NCBI GenBank assembly: GCA_014653715.1
Contig: JACWEB010000001.1
Location: 148,798 to 182,628 of the forward strand
Length of the DNA stretch: 33,831 nt
Reading direction: 5' to 3'
Origin: Pelagibacterales bacterium SAG-MED31
GTDB lineage: Bacteria; Pseudomonadota; Alphaproteobacteria; HIMB59; GCA-002718135
In this document: positions 7,613 to 15,897 of the stretch, piece by piece
Numbering within the stretch: the stretch's first letter is position 1
How the letters are laid out: the number at the start of each line of letters is the position of its first letter
Notes under the pieces: generated by a model
What the model was told of the DNA's origin: nothing
Databases searched by the model: none
Seen by the model: only the letters and a program-made list of their open reading frames with translations
Translations under genes and position numbers: made by a program

Positions 7613-8028
7613 TATAAATTTTCTGGACCAAAGGAGTCAGGAAGTAAATCTTCTAGTGTTGATGTTTTGATATGTCCATTAACATTACACATATGAATAT
7701 TAACATCAAGTGCTGCAAACTCTCTTAATCTTTGCCTGCACCCTCCACAAGGTGAGCAAAGTAAATCTCCAGAACCGATCACCACTACCTCTTTAATTTT
7801 TGTAAAACCCTTTGCTACAAGATTTCCTATTGCGCTTGCTTCTGCACATTGAGATTGTGGGTATGCTGCATTCTCAACATTGCACCCTGCAATAACTGAA
7901 TTGTCCTCTGTAAGAAATGCAGCACCTACTTTAAATTTTGAATAAGGAACATGTGCATTATCTCTAACATCTTTTGCAGCTTGAAAAAGCTTTTCAAAAT
8001 TTTCTGAAATCATATCTTCGTTTAACAT
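7612..8028 (-). CDS. cdd: Cytidine deaminase
   Basis: 138 aa; VPYSKFKVGAA, NVENAAYPQSQCAEASAI, SPCGGCRQRLREF zinc/catalytic motifs. Confidence 0.95.
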   Translation of the reverse strand: MLNEDMISENFEKLFQAAKDVRDNAHVPYSKFKVGAAFLTEDNSVIAGCNVENAAYPQSQCAEASAIGNLVAKGFTKIKEVVVIGSGDLLCSPCGGCRQRLREFAALDVNIHMCNVNGHIKTSTLEDLLPDSFGPENL

Positions 8029-8054
8029 GAAAAAACAAAAAAAATTATTTATTT

Positions 8055-9206
8055 CTAAATCTTAAACAATTCTTCTGTTAAATCAGGTAGGTCATCACCC
8101 CAGAAAACTTCTCTGCGTAAAAATTCTGGATCCTTATCAAAACACATAGACATGGCTGAATTATAAACAGCCCTTGAATCAATAGTTGAGTTTAGATCTC
8201 TGCCTTCAAATAATTCTTTCTTTTTTAAACCAGGCCAATCTGTATACACCTGTGATTTTTTTAACAAACCACCTGCCATTAATATTGCACTTCCATAGCC
8301 ATGCTCTGTCCCATAACCTCCGTTTTGTTTAATTGTTCTGCCAAATTCTGTAAGCGTTAAAATAAGAGTGTTATCAAAAGCTTGACCAAGATTTTCATAC
8401 AATATTTTTACAATTTCATTTACCTCTTCTAGCTCATCTGCATGAGCTCCATCAACACCCCCTTGGGCAGCATGCGTATCAAATCCATCTAATTCAAAAA
8501 CGGCTACACGTGGACCGCTTTGATCTTTAAGTTGCTTAGCAGCTTCTTGCGCAAGTTTTTTTTTATCATCCGAGTCTGTTGCAATTTGCATTGATAGTGG
8601 TCTTTGTCTGATTGTATCAAGTGTAGACTTAATGAGCTCATTATGATCACCTTTGAATTCGTCATAAATTTGATCTATTAATTTTGTCTCTACAAAATCT
8701 GGGGAGGGGAAAAAGTTATTATTTTGTGGAACACCGCGCAATAAAAGTGGCATCGGTAAAGATATAGCTAACCCTTTGCCAACAATATCTGATGCCAATA
8801 AACCTCTACCAAGCCATCCTGTTTTTTCTTTGTACGGAATATGAGCACCTGTTTCCATTAAGTTTTGCCCATCAAAATGAGATCTGCCAGTGTAAGGAAT
8901 GTTTGTTGCATGCACAAATGCTGCTTTGTCGTTCTGCCATAGTTCATGAAAAATTTCTAATTTAGGATGTAAACCAAAATCACTATTCAATTTAAGAACA
9001 TCTTCTAAAATAAGTTTTTTTCTTAATTTTTTTAATCTTTTATCTCCAATTACTGGTACTGCTGTTAAACCATCCATCCCCCCACGAAGAGAAATAATTA
9101 TAAGGTTTTTTTTCTGCATTGAAGCAAAGCTTAATTTAGGAAAAAATCCAGAGAGAAATAATGTTGTTGAGCCTCCAATTAAAAAATTTCTTCTTGTACA
9201 ATTCAT
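8055..9206 (-). CDS. DUF1501 domain-containing protein with Tat-type signal
   Basis: MNCTRRNFLIGGSTTLFLSGFF leader; LRGGMDGLTAVPV, HATNIPYTGRSHFDGQNLME, FELDGFDTHAAQGG, LTEFGRTIKQNGGYGTEHGYGSAILMAGG. Confidence 0.92.
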   Translation of the reverse strand: MNCTRRNFLIGGSTTLFLSGFFPKLSFASMQKKNLIIISLRGGMDGLTAVPVIGDKRLKKLRKKLILEDVLKLNSDFGLHPKLEIFHELWQNDKAAFVHATNIPYTGRSHFDGQNLMETGAHIPYKEKTGWLGRGLLASDIVGKGLAISLPMPLLLRGVPQNNNFFPSPDFVETKLIDQIYDEFKGDHNELIKSTLDTIRQRPLSMQIATDSDDKKKLAQEAAKQLKDQSGPRVAVFELDGFDTHAAQGGVDGAHADELEEVNEIVKILYENLGQAFDNTLILTLTEFGRTIKQNGGYGTEHGYGSAILMAGGLLKKSQVYTDWPGLKKKELFEGRDLNSTIDSRAVYNSAMSMCFDKDPEFLRREVFWGDDLPDLTEELFKI

Positions 9207-10639
9207 ACTTTTAATACTCCTGGTAAATTACAAATGACTCCAAATTTTCTTCCTAAATCTTTTTCCGTTGTCCCAAATCTAAATTGATGAATAAGAGAAG
9301 TCATACTTTCATAATTATTAAAATTATTCTTAAGGCAACTTATAATAAAATCATGTAATTGATTTTCAGATTTAACTAACCGTGGAAGCTCCACTGAAGC
9401 AAACCAAAACCGCCGTAATAGTAATTCGGGCGACACCCAATCTGCCTCAACATCACTCCAGCCATTTGGTTGTTTAGCTCGATAGGGTGAATGTCCTATT
9501 TCTCTAAGTATCCAAGATAACTGCCTCTGTCTATTAGTTGGTCTTGATTTAAAATTATAATTCATCCTATCTGCAGATAAAGGAATATTTAAATCAAACA
9601 TTCTTGATAATTGCATAAGCCATATTTCTGGAGGATGAAATTTATGTGTAGTGTCATTATATTTAAAGGCTTGCTTTATCACCGCCTTATGAATTTCAAT
9701 TAAATTACCATTAGATTTATTCCAGGCTTCAATAACAGGATTAATCATTTCTACAGTTGGTTCATCTGTAATAAAATGTCGACATAATTTTGTTGATACA
9801 AACTCGATACAAACTGGATGAGTTGCAAGATCATGAATAACTTTAGCAAGCTCTCTTTTTGCATCATTTTTATATTTAACACCTAAAACTTGCTTCTCTC
9901 CTTTTTGATGCTTTTCTTGATCAAACCAAACATCTCCAGTTTCTAAATTTTTTCTACTCCATTTATGTCCCCACCCAGTCATAATGTAGGCTAATTGAAT
10001 TACATCTTCTTGAGTATAACCTGCAGACGGGGAAACGGTATGTAACTCTAATAATTCTCTAGCGTGATTTTCATTAATGGTATCTCTTGATTCTAATCCT
10101 CTTCTAGAGTTTGGCCCCACAGACTCTGAGTTATCAAGATGATGAATCATGCACCATGATGTTGTTACTGAATGAACCATTTCTTCAAAAGTTTTAACCA
10201 TGTTTGGTCTAATAATTTCTCGTTGATAAGGCCCTGTACTAAACTCAGCTAAAAAATCTTTTTCACTGATAGCAAAGTGATTTCCCCAGAAAAGCCAAAA
10301 ACGCTCAAAGACAGGTTGCTGACTAAATTTTGTTTGATAATGTCTAATGGCATGCTCATTCAACTCAAAGTATCTCTCACCTGTTTTTAACCTAAGGTCA
10401 TCTTTTGCTTTTTTGTATTCATTTTTGTCATTTTTAAATTTTTTTCTTAAAACTTCTCTGTCACCATATACCCACTCACCGTATTTTTTTCTCAGTTCTT
10501 TTTCTGCTGGTATGGATCCAGGCCATAAAAGGTCTGGGACAGTGTTTAGCTGACTTAATGCCCAAGGAAGAGGGTCATCTGGCTTTTTATCAATTGGGGA
10601 GAGGCCAAAAGCAACTCGTCTAAAAAAATTTAATGACAT
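9203..10639 (-). CDS. DUF1800 domain-containing protein
   Basis: FWLFWGNHFAIS, NENHARELLELHTVS, GYTQEDVIQLAYIMTGW, KLCRHFITDEP are typical DUF1800; 4-bp overlap with the DUF1501 gene. Confidence 0.92.
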   Translation of the reverse strand: MSLNFFRRVAFGLSPIDKKPDDPLPWALSQLNTVPDLLWPGSIPAEKELRKKYGEWVYGDREVLRKKFKNDKNEYKKAKDDLRLKTGERYFELNEHAIRHYQTKFSQQPVFERFWLFWGNHFAISEKDFLAEFSTGPYQREIIRPNMVKTFEEMVHSVTTSWCMIHHLDNSESVGPNSRRGLESRDTINENHARELLELHTVSPSAGYTQEDVIQLAYIMTGWGHKWSRKNLETGDVWFDQEKHQKGEKQVLGVKYKNDAKRELAKVIHDLATHPVCIEFVSTKLCRHFITDEPTVEMINPVIEAWNKSNGNLIEIHKAVIKQAFKYNDTTHKFHPPEIWLMQLSRMFDLNIPLSADRMNYNFKSRPTNRQRQLSWILREIGHSPYRAKQPNGWSDVEADWVSPELLLRRFWFASVELPRLVKSENQLHDFIISCLKNNFNNYESMTSLIHQFRFGTTEKDLGRKFGVICNLPGVLKV

Positions 10640-10688
10640 AGGTTTACAAACTAGTTTACAGATATTTTATAATAATAAAATATTAAAA

Positions 10689-11339
10689 ATGAAAAAAATA
10701 TCATTAAAAATTTGCGGCATCACAAATTCACAGTCTGTCAAAACAGCCTATAAAAATAAAATTAAATCACTTGGATTTGCGAGCAATAATCTAAATGGTC
10801 CAAACACTGCTACGGATAAAAAAATACAAATACTAATTAAAGAATGTAAAAATTATAAAATTGAATCAGTTTTGCTAACTCGCTATGTTTCCTTAGATAA
10901 ATTAATTAAACAAATAGATTTTACAAAACCAAAAACTATATCATGCTCATATCACTTTAAGAAAGACGAGTTACAACTTTTACGTAAAACATTTAAAAGG
11001 TTAAAAATTGGTATTGCAGTTAATCCTGAAAATTTTAATATAAAATATCTTCATAATATTAAAAATATTGTGAATATCATATACTATGATCTCAACGTAT
11101 ATAAAACTAGAAGTATAAAGACATATTCGTTAATGAAGTGTTTAAAACAAATTCAATCTATAAAAAACCTATCTATTCCTGTTTTTATAGGAGGAGGTAT
11201 AAATGAAGAAAAGGCTAATAAAATAATAAATTTATTAAACCCTGAAGGCATTGATGTATCGCGCAATCTCAAAAATTCTAAAAATATAATTTCTTCAAAG
11301 AAATTAAAAAACTTCTTACAGCAAGTTGCGGTAGCTTAA
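10689..11339 (+). CDS. Divergent phosphoribosylanthranilate isomerase (TrpF)-like TIM-barrel protein
   Basis: KICGI N-terminus, late PVFIGGGI and GIDVSRNLKNSKNI; lacks canonical VQLHG and GGTG segments. Confidence 0.6.
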   Translation: MKKISLKICGITNSQSVKTAYKNKIKSLGFASNNLNGPNTATDKKIQILIKECKNYKIESVLLTRYVSLDKLIKQIDFTKPKTISCSYHFKKDELQLLRKTFKRLKIGIAVNPENFNIKYLHNIKNIVNIIYYDLNVYKTRSIKTYSLMKCLKQIQSIKNLSIPVFIGGGINEEKANKIINLLNPEGIDVSRNLKNSKNIISSKKLKNFLQQVAVA

Positions 11340-11846
11340 TTTTTTCACAATATAAGTATCTTTTAGTTGTTTAATTAATTGTTTCACCGTTAATTTAGAC
11401 ACTGGGTGTCTGAAGAAAGGATTAATATCCAAAAGAGGGTATAGAACAAAATCTCTTTCTTGTGCACGTGGATGTGGGATGACTAAGTTGTTATTTTTAA
11501 AAACTTTTTGATCAGAGAAAATAATATCTAAATCAATTTTTCTAGGTCCATTAATAATTCTTTTATTTTTTTTTAAATTTCTTTCTGCCAATTGTATTTT
11601 ATTTATTAATTGGCTTGGTAACATTTCAGATTTCAAACAAACCATAGTATTGTAAAAAAAATTTTGCTTTAAATATCCGTAAGGTTTGGATTTGTAAACA
11701 TGGGCAACTTTAGCCACATGACCAATTTTTCCTAATTCAACTAATGCTTTTGATAAATTATTTCTGTAATTGCCAACATTGGTTCCTAAGGCGATATAAT
11801 AACTAGTTGGATACACTAACTGTTTCTGATCCGTAACGTTTAGCAA
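11316..11846 (-). CDS. folK: 2-amino-4-hydroxy-6-hydroxymethyldihydropteridine pyrophosphokinase (HPPK)
   Basis: YYIALGTNVGNYRNNL, NGPRKIDLDIIF, LVIPHPRAQERDFVLYPLLDI. Confidence 0.94.
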   Translation of the reverse strand: MLNVTDQKQLVYPTSYYIALGTNVGNYRNNLSKALVELGKIGHVAKVAHVYKSKPYGYLKQNFFYNTMVCLKSEMLPSQLINKIQLAERNLKKNKRIINGPRKIDLDIIFSDQKVFKNNNLVIPHPRAQERDFVLYPLLDINPFFRHPVSKLTVKQLIKQLKDTYIVKKLSYRNLL

Positions 11847-12147
11847 CTGCCGTTTTATTAATTTTAACTTTAACTTTTTTAATCTTAAATTTTTTTGCTA
11901 ACATGTGAGAAGAAGAGGTAATGAGTTTCTCCAAAGTATCACAAGATGACTCAGTAATAAATTGTTTTAATGATTTAGCTATCTTTGAATAATCTTTTAG
12001 ATTATTCATTGCTTCTAGATCCTTGCCTTTAGCTACACTATAACTAAAATTTAAAGTAACTTTGAGTAATTGCTTTTTCTTTCGCTCCTCTGGGGTAATC
12101 CCAATATTTGCAAATATTTTTAGATTTTTAATTTCTACATCAAACAT
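11803..12147 (-). CDS. folB: Dihydroneopterin aldolase
   Basis: IKNLKIFANIGITPEERKKKQLLKVTLNFSY; YSKIAKSLKQFITESSCDTLEKL. Confidence 0.88.
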   Translation of the reverse strand: MFDVEIKNLKIFANIGITPEERKKKQLLKVTLNFSYSVAKGKDLEAMNNLKDYSKIAKSLKQFITESSCDTLEKLITSSSHMLAKKFKIKKVKVKINKTAVAKRYGSETVSVSN

Positions 12148-12953
12148 AATTTTTTATACACCCTAAGAGTTTGGTGGGTTTCTTTAACGTCATGTACTCT
12201 AAACATATTCACCCCTTTTTTATAGCAATAAAGGGCTGAGGCTATTGAGCCTCCGAGACGATTATTAACATCACTCTTATCAATACCGCTGATCCAACTC
12301 TTACGAGATGCTCCTAATAAGACGCCACATTTTTTGATTTTAAATTGTTGAATATTTTGCATGATTTCAACGTTTTGTGAGAGATTTTTACCAAAACCAA
12401 TGCCTGGATCAAACCAAATTTTAGAGTGGGGTATTTTATATTTATCGACTGTTTTGAGAGTTGTTTGAAAAATTTTTTTAATATCACTCACAACATTTTT
12501 ATAAGAATTTACTTTAGATTGCATGATTTTTGGTAGGGCTGGGGTATGCATTAAGACTAAACCATTTTTAAATTTTTTAGTTAACTGAAACAAATCATTA
12601 GAACCTCCAAACACATCATTAATGATATGTACCCCATTCTCTAAGGCAAATTCCTGTGTCTCAATTTTAGAAGAATCAATAGATATTAAAAATTGATCTT
12701 TAGGTAATTTTTTTAAGATTGGAGATAGTTTTCTAATTTCTTCTTTATAACTTATTGGATCGCTTCCCGGTTTAGTGCTCTCCGCTCCTATATCAATAAT
12801 TTGAGCCCCTTCTTCAATCATCCCCTTTATAGATTTTAAAGCATCAGATGTTTTGTAATTCTTTCCCCCATCACTGAAAGAATCTTTGGTAACATTACAA
12901 ATTCCCATAATTGCTGGCGACACAATAGAAAATTTATTTTTATTAAATATCAT
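12135..12953 (-). CDS. folP: Dihydropteroate synthase
   Basis: IMGICNVTKDSFSDGGK, MIEEGAQIIDIGAESTKPGSDPIS, IWFDPGIGFGKNLSQN, GASRKSWISGI, RVHDVKET. Confidence 0.96.
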   Translation of the reverse strand: MIFNKNKFSIVSPAIMGICNVTKDSFSDGGKNYKTSDALKSIKGMIEEGAQIIDIGAESTKPGSDPISYKEEIRKLSPILKKLPKDQFLISIDSSKIETQEFALENGVHIINDVFGGSNDLFQLTKKFKNGLVLMHTPALPKIMQSKVNSYKNVVSDIKKIFQTTLKTVDKYKIPHSKIWFDPGIGFGKNLSQNVEIMQNIQQFKIKKCGVLLGASRKSWISGIDKSDVNNRLGGSIASALYCYKKGVNMFRVHDVKETHQTLRVYKKLCLM

Positions 12954-13708
12954 AATTTTAATTGAGCTTCGTATATTGAAGATAGTCTTTTAAACATTTT
13001 TGATGAAGAGCTAAACCATTTAATTTGAGGAATAGATGAAACTTTAACTACACCTTTACCAGAACCAACCAAAATTAATTCATCGGATGACAACAAGTCT
13101 GAAGAGGTTATGGATTTAAATATATATTTATTCGTAAATTTTTTTAATAAATAATTCATTGTTATACCCTTATAATAATTACCTTTGGGCATAATCATCT
13201 GATTATTCTTAATCATAATTAAGTTTGTTGTAGAACCTTCAAGGATCATCTTTTTGCTATAAAATAAGATTTCTTCTTTTTGCATATCAATATCTTTTTG
13301 TAGAGATAATATTTTTTTATAGTGTAGATTTTTTACTCTGGCATTCACTCGTTGATAATTAATAAGCTGGCATTGAAAATTATTGCTTGGTTTTAGTCGA
13401 GGTCGAAGAGATATAGATATAAGGTTTTGTTTAACAGCAATTCTAAGAAGGTGATTAAATTTTTTTATCTTTAATTGATTTGGAATTAACTCTAATAATT
13501 TTTTTTCGGTTAGAGCAAATTTAATATTTTGTTTTTTTAAACTTTTATTTAACTGCGATAAGTGCTCTTTTAAAAAAATATATCTGGGACTTCTTCCTAC
13601 AACTCTGACTGTTGTAAAAACGCCTTTTGACCCCCACAAATGATCGTACTTAACACTATTAAAGCTGTTATAATTGTAGGACTTTTTGAATGAGAAATTT
13701 ACCATCAA
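12950..13708 (-). CDS. pabC: Aminotransferase class IV, probable 4-amino-4-deoxychorismate lyase
   Basis: WGSKGVFTTVRV, KNLHYKKIL, ILEGSTTNLIMI; lies between pabA and folP. Confidence 0.78.
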   Translation of the reverse strand: MMVNFSFKKSYNYNSFNSVKYDHLWGSKGVFTTVRVVGRSPRYIFLKEHLSQLNKSLKKQNIKFALTEKKLLELIPNQLKIKKFNHLLRIAVKQNLISISLRPRLKPSNNFQCQLINYQRVNARVKNLHYKKILSLQKDIDMQKEEILFYSKKMILEGSTTNLIMIKNNQMIMPKGNYYKGITMNYLLKKFTNKYIFKSITSSDLLSSDELILVGSGKGVVKVSSIPQIKWFSSSSKMFKRLSSIYEAQLKL

Positions 13709-14225
13709 CAGTTAAAAAAGAGTCCGGGTGAAATTGAAAACCATATACATTATTAATAGTATCTTCTATAGCCATAGCAACATTAGATTCTACACATCTC
13801 ATCGTTATTTTTAATGATGAAGAATTGAAAGGCTCTTTCAGCTTTAGAGAGTGATAGCGCCCTGCTAAAAAAACCTTATTAGGCTTAAATAAAGCACTTT
13901 CTTTTAAAGTTTTAATTTTAGACTGATAACCATGATATATTTTTTTTTGAGGAACTATATCAGCATTTTCCCCATATAATATTTGCTGAAAACCAAGACA
14001 AATACCTATAATTTTTTTATCCCCTTTGTACTTCTTATATACTTTTTGTGTTTCAGGATAGTGTGAGGGGTTACCAGGGCCTGGTGAAAAAATAATAATT
14101 TTAGATTTTTCTAATTGGTGCCAATTAATATCATAATAATTAGAAACATAAGTTGGAGAAAAACCCTCTAAGAGATGAACAAGATTATACGTGAAGGAAT
14201 CCTCGTGATCGATTACGTAAATCAT
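13668..14225 (-). CDS. pabA: Glutamine amidotransferase, aminodeoxychorismate/anthranilate synthase component II
   Basis: YVIDHEDSFTYNLVHLLEG, IIFSPGPGNPSHY, IIGICLGFQQI, AGRYHSLKL, YGFQFHPDSFLT. Confidence 0.9.
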   Translation of the reverse strand: MIYVIDHEDSFTYNLVHLLEGFSPTYVSNYYDINWHQLEKSKIIIFSPGPGNPSHYPETQKVYKKYKGDKKIIGICLGFQQILYGENADIVPQKKIYHGYQSKIKTLKESALFKPNKVFLAGRYHSLKLKEPFNSSSLKITMRCVESNVAMAIEDTINNVYGFQFHPDSFLTVDGKFLIQKVLQL

Positions 14226-15433
14226 GTTTTAAATAAATCTAAAAGTGATTTCGCTTTAATATAATTTTCTTTATATTCTCTTTTGGGTTTGCTGTCGATA
14301 ACAACACCACTTGCAGCTGAAATTTCAGCTCGTTTTTTATAATTTAAGATTGAGCGAATAATAATATTAAAACGCATGTCCCCATTAGCATTTATATAAC
14401 CAAAACTACCAGTATAAATATTCCTATTTAATTTTTCACAGCCATTAAGAAGTTTTATCGTATTTATTTTTGGACAACCAATGACGGATCCGCCGGGCAT
14501 CATTGCAGAAATAATGTCATGATTAGTAATGCGTTTCTTAAGCCTACCTTTTATCTCGGTGACATAGTGATAGAGGTCCCTATACTGTTCGACAGTTTTT
14601 AATTTATTAATTTTTACCGAACCCGTTTTACATATGCGTGATAAATCATTACGCTCCATATCAACAATCATATTATGCTCTTTGCTCTCTTTTTCATTTT
14701 TCTTAAAAAAGTTATTAGCGAATTTTTTGGTCATTTTTTTTGTACGATTTAGAGTACCAGCTATTGGCTTTGTAATAATAACATCCTTCTTTTTTTCAAT
14801 AAGAGTTTCTGGGGAGCAGCTGATAATACTATAATCCTTATCTCTTATTAAAAAACTTTCTGGAGATTCATTTATGCTCATTAATTTCCAAAAAAAACTA
14901 ACAGCATCAATATTGGATTTATTTGAATAGGTTTGACAAATTTTAATTTGATATGTTTCTCCTAATTGAATTTTTTTAGAAAAATGTTTAAATAAATTAG
15001 AATATTTTGATTCATCTAAATTCAAATTAAATTTTTTTTGGTAAAAATATTTATTTTCAGGTTTTGAAGTTTGTAATTGTCTAAAATTTTTTAATAAACT
15101 TTTAATTACAATATTTTTTCGAATTTTAATTATAGTCTGGGGTTTGTAAACAAGTCCTGGATAAAAATTTAAACTTTGTTGTTTAGGAATTTTAATTTTA
15201 ATATTTTCACATAAAAGCTGAAAACCAAAAAAGCCAATATAACAATTTAATTCCTTGATAGGAGAAGTTGATTGGGACGTTTTCTTATTAAGAAAATTTT
15301 TAAAATTCTTAGAATTTAAAGTGATCTTCTCTTTGAAATCAGTATAAACGTCGTATCCACCAATAGTTTTGTATATTATTAGTGGTTTATTTGATTGAAA
15401 AATCTTATTGAGGTATTCTTTATTGTTCAGCAC
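14222..15433 (-). CDS. pabB: Chorismate-binding protein, aminodeoxychorismate synthase component I-like
   Basis: GETYQIKICQTY, SPETLIEKKKDVIITKPIAGTLNR, EHNMIVDMERNDLSRIC, MMPGGSVIGCPK, YTGSFGYIN, SAASGVVIDS. GTG start. Confidence 0.87.
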   Translation of the reverse strand: MLNNKEYLNKIFQSNKPLIIYKTIGGYDVYTDFKEKITLNSKNFKNFLNKKTSQSTSPIKELNCYIGFFGFQLLCENIKIKIPKQQSLNFYPGLVYKPQTIIKIRKNIVIKSLLKNFRQLQTSKPENKYFYQKKFNLNLDESKYSNLFKHFSKKIQLGETYQIKICQTYSNKSNIDAVSFFWKLMSINESPESFLIRDKDYSIISCSPETLIEKKKDVIITKPIAGTLNRTKKMTKKFANNFFKKNEKESKEHNMIVDMERNDLSRICKTGSVKINKLKTVEQYRDLYHYVTEIKGRLKKRITNHDIISAMMPGGSVIGCPKINTIKLLNGCEKLNRNIYTGSFGYINANGDMRFNIIIRSILNYKKRAEISAASGVVIDSKPKREYKENYIKAKSLLDLFKT

Positions 15434-15461
15434 GTAAATCTATTATAATTAGGTAAAATAT

Positions 15462-15884
15462 ATGAAACATACCTTTATTCAAAAAATTGTTTTTTTGCTT
15501 GTATTATTTTTCTCTAGCGTAGTTTTATCGCATGGGACACTAATAATTCCAAATGTAGAGCATGAAAAAGGATACATTCATGTAGCTATATATGATTCAC
15601 AAGATGCTTTCCTTAATGAAGATCAGGCGATTGAAATAATCAGAAAAAAAGCAAGTAAAGGGAAAGTCACCGTGCCATTTTCAAAAATACACGAAGGTCA
15701 AATTGCGTTTGTAATATATCATGATGAAGATAATGATGGTGAATTGAAGACAGGTCTTTTTTGGAGACCAAAAGAGGGCTTTGCTTTTAGCAACAATTAC
15801 AATCCCAAAGGGCCTCCAAAGTTTAAAAAAGCAGCAATAATGTTGGAACATGGAGTGCCGGTTGAAATAGAGTTGAATTATTAA
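15462..15884 (+). CDS. DUF2141 domain-containing exported protein
   Basis: Signal peptide; IHVAIYDSQDAFLNEDQA, VIYHDEDNDGELKTGLFWRPKEGFAFSNN. Confidence 0.85.
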   Translation: MKHTFIQKIVFLLVLFFSSVVLSHGTLIIPNVEHEKGYIHVAIYDSQDAFLNEDQAIEIIRKKASKGKVTVPFSKIHEGQIAFVIYHDEDNDGELKTGLFWRPKEGFAFSNNYNPKGPPKFKKAAIMLEHGVPVEIELNY

Positions 15885-15897
15885 ACACTCTTAAGTT

